This document shows, in pieces, positions 24,866 to 33,519 of a DNA stretch of 64,000 nt. A program made the position numbers and the translations under genes. Positions within the stretch are counted from its first letter, which is position 1; each line of letters starts with the position of its first letter. A model generated the notes under the pieces. It did no database searches. It saw only the letters and a list, made by a program, of their open reading frames with translations, and was not told where the DNA came from. Origin of the DNA: Halorubrum rubrum (GTDB lineage: Archaea > Halobacteriota > Halobacteria > Halobacteriales > Haloferacaceae); NCBI RefSeq assembly GCF_024494685.1, contig NZ_JANHDM010000015.1:1-64000 (forward strand). Direction: 5' to 3'.

Positions 24866-26353
24866 ATGAACCGCCTCCGATTCGGCTCGGCCGCCGCCGG
24901 CGTCCTCCTGGCCTGCGCCCTCCTCGCGGGGTCGTTCGGCGGGACCGCGGCGCTCGCCTCGGCCGACACCCCCGCCGTACAGGTCTCCTCCGTGACCGCG
25001 TCGCCGGACTCCCCGGTCGTCGGCGAGACCGTCGCGATGGAGACGACGATCGCCAACCTCGAGGGGACCAACGGGACCGTCGAGATCACGGACGTGTACT
25101 TCAGGGACTGGCCGACCGAGTTCGAACGCGCCGAGAACGTGGGCTCCGTCGCCCCCGGCGGAAGCGTGACCGTACCGGTGACGACCGTCTTCGACGAGCC
25201 GGGCGAAAAGCGGATCACCGTCAACGTCGTCGTCAGGGACGAGGCGGGCGACTCCCACTCGTACTCGTACCCCCTCGTGGTCGACGTCGAGGAGCCCGAC
25301 GCGGACGGGGGCCTCTCGATGGATCGAAACGCCTCCGGAGAGACCGCCGTGACGCTCACCAACTACGGGAACGTGGACTTCACCGACGTCGAGGTCGCCG
25401 CCGTGACCGGGGACGACCGCCGGGACCGACGACGCGCGCTCGACGTCGAGCCCGGCGGCGATCGGACGGTCACGTTCGACACGGAGGAGTACGACAGGGC
25501 CGATCTCGCGTTCGTCGCGAACTACGCCGCGAACGGCGAGACCTACCGGGTCAGGCGTGCGTTCGGCGAGACGCCCGACGTACGAGGCGGCCTTTCGGTC
25601 GACGAGAACGACCCGGACCGGGCGACGGTCACCCTCGACAACTACGGGAACGTGGCGTTCTCCGACGTCGAGGTCCGCGTGTTGACCGACGGCGAGGTAC
25701 GCGATCGGCGGTTCGTCCGAGACGTCTCGGCCGACGGGAACCGGTCGATAACGTTCGATACCGAGGGGTACGACGCCGGGAGCGTCACGTTCGCCGCGAG
25801 GTACCTCGCGAACGGCGAGACGCACGAGGTGACTCGCGAGGTCGCCCTCGAACCGGAAGTCTCCGGGGAGATACGCCTGACCGCCACGGAGGCCACGCAG
25901 CGCGGCGGGAGCGTGTCGATCGACGGCGAGGCGGCGAACGTCGGCGGGACCGACGCCGAGTCCGTCCTCCTGAACGTGCGGGACGCCGACGGCGTCACGC
26001 CAGACGACGGGGGCGGTGAGTACTTCGTCGGTGCGGTCGACGCCAGCGAGTTCGCCACCTTCGAACTCGCCGCGTCCGTCGAGAACGGAACGTCGGAGGT
26101 CCCAGTCGAGATCTCCTATCTCGTCGACGGCGAGCGGGTCACGACGACGCGAACCGTGACCGTCTCCTCGACCGGGCTCCCGCCGACGGGAGCCGCGACG
26201 GGCGCTCCCGACGGCGGCGGGCCGTCCGGAGGCGGCGGAGCTCCGCGGGGACCGCCGGGCGGGTCCGGGCTGCCGACGGTCCCGATACTCGTCGGAGTCA
26301 TCGCCGTGATCGGTGCCGCCGGCGGGCTCTATTACCTCTGGAACCGCGAATGA
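24866..26353 (+). CDS. Secreted beta-domain protein anchored in the membrane (CARDB-like)
   Basis: The 495-residue protein has a Sec signal peptide (RFGSAAAGVLLACALLAGSF), several ~90-residue immunoglobulin-like modules of the CARDB/S-layer-associated kind (VTASPDSPVVGETVAMETTI; repeated units containing VTLTNYGNVDFTDVEV and VTLDNYGNVAFSDVEV, each followed by a FDTExYDxA motif), a Gly/Pro-rich linker and a C-terminal TM helix (VPILVGVIAVIGAAGGLYYL). Its stop overlaps the start of the ABC ATPase gene (ATGA), so it is encoded as part of the exporter operon and probably forms its extracytoplasmic part, standing in for a periplasmic adaptor (inference). Confidence 0.85.
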   Translation: MNRLRFGSAAAGVLLACALLAGSFGGTAALASADTPAVQVSSVTASPDSPVVGETVAMETTIANLEGTNGTVEITDVYFRDWPTEFERAENVGSVAPGGSVTVPVTTVFDEPGEKRITVNVVVRDEAGDSHSYSYPLVVDVEEPDADGGLSMDRNASGETAVTLTNYGNVDFTDVEVAAVTGDDRRDRRRALDVEPGGDRTVTFDTEEYDRADLAFVANYAANGETYRVRRAFGETPDVRGGLSVDENDPDRATVTLDNYGNVAFSDVEVRVLTDGEVRDRRFVRDVSADGNRSITFDTEGYDAGSVTFAARYLANGETHEVTREVALEPEVSGEIRLTATEATQRGGSVSIDGEAANVGGTDAESVLLNVRDADGVTPDDGGGEYFVGAVDASEFATFELAASVENGTSEVPVEISYLVDGERVTTTRTVTVSSTGLPPTGAATGAPDGGGPSGGGGAPRGPPGGSGLPTVPILVGVIAVIGAAGGLYYLWNRE

Positions 26354-27015
26354 GCGTCGTCGAACTCCGCGGCGTGGGCAAACGCTACGAGAGCGGTGCC
26401 GAGATCATCGACGCGCTGAAAGGCGTCGACTTCTCGGCCGAACGCGGCGAGATGGTCACCATCACCGGTCCCTCGGGGAGCGGCAAGAGCACGATGCTCA
26501 ACCTGATCGGCCTGCTCGACGAGCCCACCGAGGGGACCGTGTCGCTCCGAGGGCGGAACGTGACGGACTTCGGCGAGGACGAGCGCACGGAGGAGCGCCG
26601 CTCCGCGCTCGGGTTCGTCTTCCAGGACTTCCACCTCCTCCCCATGCTCACCGCCGTCGAGAACGTCGAACTCCCCTCGATGTGGGACACCTCCGTCGAC
26701 CGGCACGACCGCGCCGTCGACCTGCTTCGCCGGGTCGGTCTCGGCGACCGGCTCACGCACACGCCCGACGAGCTGTCGGGCGGGCAGAAACAGCGCGTCG
26801 CGATCGCCCGGTCGCTCGTCAACGAGCCGGAGGTGCTCCTCGCGGACGAGCCGACGGGGAACCTCGACCAGGACACGGGAGGGACCATCCTCGACGAGAT
26901 CACGCGACTGAAAAACGAGGAGGACCTCGCCGTCATCGCGATCACGCACGACGAACAGCTGGTCGAGTACGCCGATCGCGTCGTTCGGCTCGTCGACGGG
27001 GTGACGCGAACGTGA
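26350..27015 (+). CDS. ABC transporter ATPase, MacB/LolD type
   Basis: The 221-residue nucleotide-binding protein has Walker A GPSGSGKST, signature LSGGQKQRVAIARSL, Walker B VLLADEPTGNLD and the switch His in AITHDEQ. The DEPTGNLD form and small size are typical of the MacB/LolD/FtsE group, which drive mechanotransmission or export rather than import. It overlaps the secreted-protein gene upstream (ATGA) and the permease gene downstream (GTGA). Confidence 0.94.
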   Translation: MSVVELRGVGKRYESGAEIIDALKGVDFSAERGEMVTITGPSGSGKSTMLNLIGLLDEPTEGTVSLRGRNVTDFGEDERTEERRSALGFVFQDFHLLPMLTAVENVELPSMWDTSVDRHDRAVDLLRRVGLGDRLTHTPDELSGGQKQRVAIARSLVNEPEVLLADEPTGNLDQDTGGTILDEITRLKNEEDLAVIAITHDEQLVEYADRVVRLVDGVTRT

Positions 27016-28154
27016 GGATCGCCTCCCTCCTCTGGCGGTTCCCGAGCGTGTTGATGGCGTGGCGCAACCTCGGGCGGAACAGGCTGCGAACCGCCCTCGC
27101 AGCGCTCGGGATCGTCATCGGCGTCGTCGCCATCTGTTCGCTGGGGATGGCCACCGTCGCGCTCGAACAGCAGGCGACCGCACAGATCGGCGACCTCACG
27201 AACGAGGTGACCGTCTCCTCGGGGGCGGACAGCGACACGGACGGGGTGACGGGAGAGCAGATCGAGGAGATGCGGGCGATCGTGACCGACGCACGGGTGA
27301 TCCCCCAGAAGACGAACGCGACGACGCTCGAGGCGAGAAACGGCATGGAGGCGAGGATGAGCGTGACGGGGGTGACCGACGCGAGCGCGCTGTACGACCT
27401 CACCGAGGGGGAAGCCCCCGAGCGGTTACAGTCCGGCGCGTTGATCAGCAACGCCACGGCGGACAGGCTCGGTCTCGAGTCCGGCGATCCAGTCGAGTAC
27501 GACGGGCGGATCTACCGGATCCGCGGGTTCATCGAGTCGGAGCACTCGTTCGGCTTCGGCGGCGGGGACCTCGTGATCCCGGTCTCGGGGCTCGCCGACC
27601 AGCGACACTACGACACGGTGACGATCATCGCGGCCGACGGCGACGCGGCCGGTCGGATCGGCGACCGGCTCGACACCCGGTTCAACACCGAGGAGGACGA
27701 GGAACTGCGCGTCACCACGTTCGGGAACCGGGCACAGGTCGGCGGGTTCCTCGACACGCTGTCGCTCGCCCTGCTGGGGATCGGGGGGATCTCGCTCGTC
27801 GTCGCGAGCGTCGCCATCCTCAACGTGATGTTGATGAGCACGGTCGAACGCCGCGGGGAGATCGGCGTGCTCCGGGCGGTGGGGATCCGTCGTGGCGAGG
27901 TGTTGCGGATGATCCTGACCGAGGCGACGCTGTTGGGCGCGCTCGGCGGCCTGATCGGCGCGCTCGTGTCGCTCGCGACGGGGATGGTGCTGTTTCACGT
28001 GATCACGGGCGACGCGACCGGCGCGCTCGGGTGGGCGAGCTCGCGGTACCTGGCGTACGGCTTCGGGTTCGCGGTGGCGGCCAGCGTCCTGAGCGGCGTG
28101 TATCCCGCCTGGAAGGCCGCGAACGAGTCCCCCGTGGAGGCGCTCCGCGGCTGA
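27012..28154 (+). CDS. ABC transporter permease, MacB/FtsX type
   Basis: The 380-residue protein has one N-terminal TM segment (TALAALGIVIGVVAICSLG), a ~200-residue extracytoplasmic domain (residues ~50-255, MacB_PCD-like) and three C-terminal TM segments of the FtsX fold (IGGISLVVASVAILNVMLMS, GVLRAVGIRRGEVLRMILTE, GFAVAASVLSGVYPAWKAA). It starts with GTG at 27012 overlapping the ATPase stop. With the ATPase and the membrane-anchored beta-domain protein it forms a three-part exporter or envelope-remodelling complex; the cargo is unknown. Confidence 0.93.
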   Translation: MRIASLLWRFPSVLMAWRNLGRNRLRTALAALGIVIGVVAICSLGMATVALEQQATAQIGDLTNEVTVSSGADSDTDGVTGEQIEEMRAIVTDARVIPQKTNATTLEARNGMEARMSVTGVTDASALYDLTEGEAPERLQSGALISNATADRLGLESGDPVEYDGRIYRIRGFIESEHSFGFGGGDLVIPVSGLADQRHYDTVTIIAADGDAAGRIGDRLDTRFNTEEDEELRVTTFGNRAQVGGFLDTLSLALLGIGGISLVVASVAILNVMLMSTVERRGEIGVLRAVGIRRGEVLRMILTEATLLGALGGLIGALVSLATGMVLFHVITGDATGALGWASSRYLAYGFGFAVAASVLSGVYPAWKAANESPVEALRG

Positions 28155-28269
28155 GCGCACGCCGCCGACGGTGGCAGCGGTGGCGACGCCGCCACCGTCG
28201 ACCGCTCGTTCGTCGGCCGGGCGTTCCGAGGCCCAAATCGTTTTTTCGGTCGGGCGAGACCCTCCGAGC

Positions 28270-29946
28270 ATGGCAGTCACCGGGGCGGAATATCTGGTCG
28301 ACGCGTTGGAGGAGTACGGCGTAGAACACGTCTTCGGAAATCCCGGAACGACGGAGCTGCCGACCGTTCAGGCGGTCTCGAACAGCCCGATCGAGTACGT
28401 CCTCGCCCTCCACGAGGACGTCGCGACCGGGATGGCTGCGGGATACGCGACGGCGCGACGGTACCACTCCCATCACGACGACTCGGTGAACCCGCTCGGC
28501 GTCACGAACCTCCACGTCGCGCCGGGGCTCGCCCACGGCGTGGGCAACGTCATCGGGGCCGCCTTCTCCGGCTCCCCCCTTCTCGTCACCGCGGGCAACT
28601 ACGACACCGACTTCCAACACGAGGAGCCCATCCTCCACGGCGACCTCGAGGCGCTCGTCGACCAGTACACGAAGTGGAGCGCCTCGATCCCCTCCGTCGA
28701 GGCGCTGCCGGCGATGCTGCGACGGGCGGTGCGACAGGCGCTCACGCCGCCGACCGGCCCCGTCTTCCTCGAGTTACCGATCGACGTGATGACGGACGAG
28801 ACCGACGCCGACGTCCAGCGGCTCGGTCCGATCCCCGACGCGGGGCGCGGCGACCCGGACGCGGTCGCGGCCGCTGCACGGCTGGTGGCCGAGGCCGACG
28901 AGCCCGTGATGGTGATCGGCGACGAGGTCGCCCGCTCGGGACCCGACGCGATCGCGGCCGCCGTCGATCTCGCGGAGGCGGCCGGCCTCCGGGTCCACGG
29001 CGAGTTCATCACCGCGGAGTCGAACTTCCCGACCGACCACGCCCTCTGGGGCGGGACGGTACCGGGCACCGAGTCGGGCTTCGTCGGGACCGTCGACGGC
29101 GACACGGTCGTCTTCGTCGGCTGCGGCTCGGCGACGACGTCGCTCGCACACGACGAGGAGCTGCTCCCCGACGCGACGATCGTCCAGATCGGCCCGGACG
29201 GCTGGGAGCTCGGGAAGAACTGGCCCGCGGACGCGTCGGTGCTCGGCGACCCCGGACACGTCCTCCGGGAACTCACCGAACTGCTCTCCGAGGACCTCTC
29301 CACGGGCGAGCGCGACGATCGGCTCGAACGCGCCCGCGAGCGCGTCGCGGCGATCCGCGAGTCCCAGCGTCCGGCCGATCCCGACCCGGACGACCCGCGG
29401 GCCTCGAAGGGCCAGCTCGGCGAGGCGATGGCCGAGGCCGCCGCGGACGCGCTCGTCGTCAACGAGGGCGTCACCGCGGGGCACGCGGTCCGGTGGAACG
29501 TCCCGCTCGGCCCCGAACAGTGGATCGGGAACAAAAGCGGCGGGCTCGGCTACGGGCTCCCCGCCGCGATCGGCGCGGCCATCGCCGAGCGCGAGCGTCC
29601 CGACCCCCGCGACGTCGTCGCGTTCATCGGCGACGGCTCGTACTTCTACTACCCGCAGGCCATCTACTCGGCCGTGCGACACGGCGTGGACCTCACGACG
29701 GTCGTGGCCGACAACCGGAACTACCGGATCTTGAAGGACAACACGCTCCGGGTGCTCGGCGGCGAGGAGGGCGACCACGACTTCACCGCGATGGACTTCG
29801 AGCCGCCGATGGACGTCCCGGCCAACGCCGAGAGCTACGGCGCGACCGCCGAGCTCGTCGACGACCCCGGCGCGATCGCCGACGCGATCGCGGAGAGCCG
29901 GAGCCGGGACGGGCCGACGGTCCTCGACGTCGCCATCCACGACTGA
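28270..29946 (+). CDS. ThDP-dependent decarboxylase/carboligase (benzoylformate decarboxylase/AHAS-like)
   Basis: The 558-residue enzyme has the three-domain layout of the pyruvate-oxidase group: an N-terminal Pyr domain with the catalytic Glu-like region (VEHVFGNPGTTELPTVQAV, LALHEDVATGMAAGYATARR), a central domain, and a C-terminal ThDP-binding domain with the GDGS...N motif (AFIGDGSYFYYPQAI ... VVADNRNYRIL). It catalyses C-C bond cleavage or formation next to a keto group. The His-Ser-His context (YHSHHDDS near residue 60) and the PGTTE start favour the benzoylformate/phenylpyruvate decarboxylase side over acetolactate synthase, and no small regulatory subunit is adjacent. Exact substrate unknown. 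Confidence 0.9.
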   Translation: MAVTGAEYLVDALEEYGVEHVFGNPGTTELPTVQAVSNSPIEYVLALHEDVATGMAAGYATARRYHSHHDDSVNPLGVTNLHVAPGLAHGVGNVIGAAFSGSPLLVTAGNYDTDFQHEEPILHGDLEALVDQYTKWSASIPSVEALPAMLRRAVRQALTPPTGPVFLELPIDVMTDETDADVQRLGPIPDAGRGDPDAVAAAARLVAEADEPVMVIGDEVARSGPDAIAAAVDLAEAAGLRVHGEFITAESNFPTDHALWGGTVPGTESGFVGTVDGDTVVFVGCGSATTSLAHDEELLPDATIVQIGPDGWELGKNWPADASVLGDPGHVLRELTELLSEDLSTGERDDRLERARERVAAIRESQRPADPDPDDPRASKGQLGEAMAEAAADALVVNEGVTAGHAVRWNVPLGPEQWIGNKSGGLGYGLPAAIGAAIAERERPDPRDVVAFIGDGSYFYYPQAIYSAVRHGVDLTTVVADNRNYRILKDNTLRVLGGEEGDHDFTAMDFEPPMDVPANAESYGATAELVDDPGAIADAIAESRSRDGPTVLDVAIHD

Positions 29947-30045
29947 GGGGCGAGCCGTCCGCCCGCCCCCGTCGGTCGACGATCGACTCGCCGACCCGAC
30001 CCGCCGGTCGCCGGATTTAGTTACCCCTCCGACGCAGTGGGAGGC

Positions 30046-31278
30046 ATGGTCACCATCGACCCCGAGCGGTTCAGGGAGACGTTCGAGCGGTACTCCGAGA
30101 TCGGCCGAACCGACGCCGACGGCCTCCACCGGCTGGCGCTCTCCGAGGAGGACCGGGAAGTGCGGGACCGCTTCGTCTCGGATCTGGAGGACCTCGGGCT
30201 CGAGGTACGTATCGACCGGATCGGCAACACCTTCGGGCGTGCGGAGGGGACGGATCCCGACGCCGAGCCGGTGCTCGTCGGCTCGCATCTCGACTCGCAG
30301 CCCTACGGCGGGCGATTCGACGGGCAACTGGGGGTCCTCACCGCGCTGGAGACGCTCAGGACGTTCGACGACGAGGGCGTCGACCACCGCCGGCCGATCG
30401 AGATCGTGAACTGGACCAACGAGGAGGGGTCGCGGTTCAAGCCGGCGCTGATGGGCAGCGGGGCGTTCACCGGCGAGCTCGACCTCGAGGAGGTCCTCGA
30501 ACACGCCGACGCCGACGGCGTGACCGTCGCCGAGGCGCTCGAGGAGATCGGGTACCGGGGCGAAGCGCCGGCGGAGCCGCGCGAGCCGTACCACTCCGCG
30601 CTCGAACTCCACGTCGAGCAAGGGCCGAAACTCGAAGACCAGGGCCTCTCGGTCGGCGTCGTCGAGGGCGTGTTCGGGATGGCGTGGCTCGAGGTGGTGG
30701 TCCACGGCGACGCCGACCACGCCGGTCCCTCGCCGATGTACTCCCGGAAGGACGCGCTCGTCGCCGCCTCGGACGTCGTCGGCGCGGTCCGGCGGCTCTC
30801 GAACCGCCTCGCCGACGACGTGGTCACGACCGTCGGGGAACTCGAGGTCGAGCCGGGATCGATCAACGTCATCCCCTCGGAGGTCCGGTTCACCGTCGAC
30901 GTGCGCAGCTACGACGACGCGGTCGTCGGCGACCTCGTCGAGGCGGTCGAACGCGAGGTCGAGGCCGCCTGCGAACGCGAGGGCGTCGAGTACGACCTCG
31001 AGGAGATCTGGCGGATCCCCCACACCGAGTTCTCGCCGCTCGTCGCCGAGACGGCGCTTGCCGCCGCCGACGACGTGGGCGCGTCCCACCGGGCGATGGT
31101 GAGCGGGGCGGGTCACGACGCGAGCTACGTGAACGAGATCACGGACACCGCCATGCTGTTCGTGCCGAGCGTCGACGGGAAGACCCACAACGAGGCGGAG
31201 TTCACCGAGTGGGCGGACGCCGAGGCGGGCGCGCGGGTGTACGCCGAGACGGTGGAGCGGCTGGCGAACGCGGAGTGA
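30046..31278 (+). CDS. Zn-dependent amidase/hydantoinase-carbamoylase family (M20)
   Basis: The 410-residue member of the M20/M28 group is like N-carbamoyl-L-amino-acid hydrolase or allantoate amidohydrolase. Visible metal and substrate motifs: VGSHLDSQPYGGRFDGQLGV (His and bridging Asp), VNWTNEEGSRF (Glu pair), LELHVEQGPKLE (His), a dimerisation domain with GDADHAGPSPM, and the C-terminal GHDASYVN His. It would free amino acids from N-carbamoyl or ureido derivatives. ATG 30046 fits the family start (MVTIDPERF). It sits with other amidohydrolases and upstream of a Liv importer, suggesting use of N-substituted amino acids. Confidence 0.92.
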   Translation: MVTIDPERFRETFERYSEIGRTDADGLHRLALSEEDREVRDRFVSDLEDLGLEVRIDRIGNTFGRAEGTDPDAEPVLVGSHLDSQPYGGRFDGQLGVLTALETLRTFDDEGVDHRRPIEIVNWTNEEGSRFKPALMGSGAFTGELDLEEVLEHADADGVTVAEALEEIGYRGEAPAEPREPYHSALELHVEQGPKLEDQGLSVGVVEGVFGMAWLEVVVHGDADHAGPSPMYSRKDALVAASDVVGAVRRLSNRLADDVVTTVGELEVEPGSINVIPSEVRFTVDVRSYDDAVVGDLVEAVEREVEAACEREGVEYDLEEIWRIPHTEFSPLVAETALAAADDVGASHRAMVSGAGHDASYVNEITDTAMLFVPSVDGKTHNEAEFTEWADAEAGARVYAETVERLANAE

Positions 31279-31321
31279 GACGACGCGGAGGCCGGCGGAC
31301 GCGGAGTGAAGGCGACTCGCC

Positions 31322-32194
31322 TCAGAGCGCGATCAGCGTCACGCCGGCCACGGCGAGCAGCGCCGCGATCAGGCGGACGCGGAAGTAGCGCTCGCCGAGC
31401 AGGACGCCGCCGAGGACGACCGCCACGATCGCCTGCGTGTTGATCACCGGCGAGGCGATGCTGGCGGGCAGCGACGCGAACGCGAGCGTCGTGACGTGTT
31501 CGCCGACCGCGACGATCCCGCCCGCGGCGGCCAGCTTCGGGAGGTCCGTGCGGACCCCCGTCGGCGGGTGACGGATCGCGCTCGGAAGCAGGACGAGCGC
31601 GACGCCGAGTAAAAGCAGCGGCACCCACAGCGTCTCGGGGAGCGCGAGCTCCTGGAGCGCGACGCGCTTTCCGAGGTCGCTCACCGCGTAACACATCGCG
31701 CTCACCAGCGCGAGCTGGGCCGGCCGCGAGCGAGCCGCCTTGCGGAACGGTTCGAGGAGCCCGCCCGGTTCGTAGTTGGCGACGTACACCGCGAACGTCG
31801 CGACGACGACCCCGAGCACCTGGACGGGACGCAGCACCTCCCCGAGGAGCGCCACCTCGAGCGGGAGGACGAACATCGGCACGACCTTGTTGATCGGCGC
31901 CACGTACGACACCTGTCCCTCGTCGATCGCCCGCAGGAAGAGGACGAACGCGAGCGCGGTCGCCGCGACGGTGAGCGCGACGATCCCGACCTCGGGGAGT
32001 CCGAACGCGTCGAGCGCGGCGAGGGATCCCTCGCGGTCGGCGAGGGTGACCGGGGCGTACCACGCCAGCGCGAACGCGTTGATACGGACGGTGAGCGCGG
32101 CGGCGGAGTACCCGTCGAACCATCGCTTCAACACGAAGAGGTAGACGCCCCAGACGACGGCGGCGACGACCGCGAACCCGAGGCCGAACTCCAT
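31322..32194 (-). CDS. DMT-superfamily (EamA-like) transporter
   Basis: The 290-residue protein has ten hydrophobic segments arranged as two EamA repeats (residues ~1-140 and ~145-290). Segments include GFAVVAAVVWGVYLFVLKRW, YVAPINKVVPMFVLPLEVAL, ALVSAMCYAVSDLGKRVAL and a terminal ALLAVAGVTLIAL. Such proteins export or exchange small metabolites, often amino acids or nucleosides. It converges on the carbamoylase gene. The substrate cannot be read from sequence. Confidence 0.88.
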   Translation of the reverse strand: MEFGLGFAVVAAVVWGVYLFVLKRWFDGYSAAALTVRINAFALAWYAPVTLADREGSLAALDAFGLPEVGIVALTVAATALAFVLFLRAIDEGQVSYVAPINKVVPMFVLPLEVALLGEVLRPVQVLGVVVATFAVYVANYEPGGLLEPFRKAARSRPAQLALVSAMCYAVSDLGKRVALQELALPETLWVPLLLLGVALVLLPSAIRHPPTGVRTDLPKLAAAGGIVAVGEHVTTLAFASLPASIASPVINTQAIVAVVLGGVLLGERYFRVRLIAALLAVAGVTLIAL

Positions 32195-32291
32195 CGCTCG
32201 CCCGGACGACCGGGCGATTCAAGAGGCGTTCGATCGGGCGATGGATCGGAAGTTAACACGTATATCCGAGGACCGTGTGCTCCCGTCGTAT

Positions 32292-32609
32292 ATGCGATTC
32301 TGCGACGAGTGCGGTTCGATGATGCGTACGGAGGGCGACGCGTGGATATGCCGCTCCTGTGCGAACGAGGAGCCGCGGGACTCGCTGGCGGAAGCGGCGA
32401 TGACGACGGAGGACGTACAGCGGGACGACGGGGCACCCGCCGTGGCCGACGTGACCCAGGATTCCACCGAGACGACGCAGGAGCCGTGTCCGGCCGACGA
32501 CTGCGACGGCGATCGGGCCCACTACGAGATGATGCCGAAGCCGGGCGGTTCCTACGAGGTGCGCTTGTTCACCTGCGTCGAGTGCGGCCGCAAGTGGCGC
32601 GAGTCCTGA
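32292..32609 (+). CDS. TFS/RPA12-like zinc-ribbon protein lacking the Asp-Glu cleavage pair
   Basis: The 105-residue protein has two zinc ribbons joined by a long acidic linker: N-terminal CDECG...CRSC and C-terminal CPADDC...CVECGRKWRE, the layout of transcript-cleavage factor TFS and RNA polymerase subunits RPB9/RPA12. In active TFS/TFIIS the C-terminal hairpin bears an invariant Asp-Glu that enters the polymerase active site. Here the same positions read PGGSYEVRLFTC, with Gly-Ser instead. It is probably a non-cleaving paralog that binds RNA polymerase in the same way and may compete with or inhibit TFS (inference). ATG 32292 puts the first Cys near the N-terminus. Confidence 0.9.
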   Translation: MRFCDECGSMMRTEGDAWICRSCANEEPRDSLAEAAMTTEDVQRDDGAPAVADVTQDSTETTQEPCPADDCDGDRAHYEMMPKPGGSYEVRLFTCVECGRKWRES

Positions 32610-32721
32610 CGGCGCATCTCGCGAACCTCGCCGCGTGAAACGGTGATCCGGCACTCACCGTTCGACTCCGCTCCCGCGGCCGAGCGGAACCTTTTTGCGG
32701 CCCGTGACGCCCCGTTAGCCC

Positions 32722-33324
32722 ATGGCCGATCCCTCCACCTCCGAGTCGTCGCCGAACCGCTACGACATCTCGACCGTCGACCTGACCGACGACCGCTACG
32801 AGGTCAAACAGTCCGCGATCCGGAACAAGTACACCGTTCGCGACGGGGCCGGCGACGTCGTCCTCCGCGGGAAACAGAAGCTGTTCAAGATGAAAGAGGA
32901 GTTCCCGTTCGTCACCGGCGACGACGCGGACGCGTTCACGGTCAAGGCCGGCGGCATCCTGGACGTCGCCGGGAACTACGCGATCATCGACGCGGGGACC
33001 GGCGAGGAGGTCGTCGTCCTCGACGAGGACTTCTCGCTTTTCGTGGAGAACTGGACGATCCGCGACCCCGAGACGGGCGAACCGCTGGCGACCATCCGGT
33101 CGAAGAACAAGCTCCTCTCGGCGCTCCGACACCTCGTCGGGGTCGCGAACCTCGTCCCGAACAAGTACGAGATATTCGACGCCGACGGCGACCACGTCGG
33201 CGACATCGAGGGGAAGCTCTCGCTGCGGGACGCCTACACGGTCAGCATCGACGACGCGGGCGGCGTCCCGAAGGAGGCGGTGGTCGCCGCCGCGTGTATC
33301 CTCGACGCGCTCGAAAACCAGTGA
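32722..33324 (+). CDS. LURP-one-related (tubby-like fold) protein
   Basis: The 200-residue protein matches the LURP-one/DUF567 beta-barrel: YEVKQSAIRNKYTVRDGAGD, GKQKLFKMKEEFPFV, IRDPETGEPLATIRSKN, NKYEIFDADGDHVGDIEGKL, then a C-terminal hydrophobic helix (EAVVAAACILDAL) running through the barrel. The family is related to phospholipid scramblase/Tubby folds, and its role in haloarchaea is unknown. It has its own ATG after a short TTTTTGCGG-containing leader and no obvious operon partner. Confidence 0.88.
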   Translation: MADPSTSESSPNRYDISTVDLTDDRYEVKQSAIRNKYTVRDGAGDVVLRGKQKLFKMKEEFPFVTGDDADAFTVKAGGILDVAGNYAIIDAGTGEEVVVLDEDFSLFVENWTIRDPETGEPLATIRSKNKLLSALRHLVGVANLVPNKYEIFDADGDHVGDIEGKLSLRDAYTVSIDDAGGVPKEAVVAAACILDALENQ

Positions 33325-33519
33325 GGGAGGCGGAGTCACCGGCGACCGATCGCGCCGGTGAGCCGCCGTCTCCTCGCCACTCGATCGTCGACCGCTCGGC
33401 TCCCGGCCGCCCGATCGTCGACCGCTCGTCGACCCCATCCTCAGCCCCGTCTCGTGTGATGCGGTACCGCGCCCCCGGATCCGAAATCTGTTATGGGTGG
33501 TCGTGGTACCCCCGGTAGA

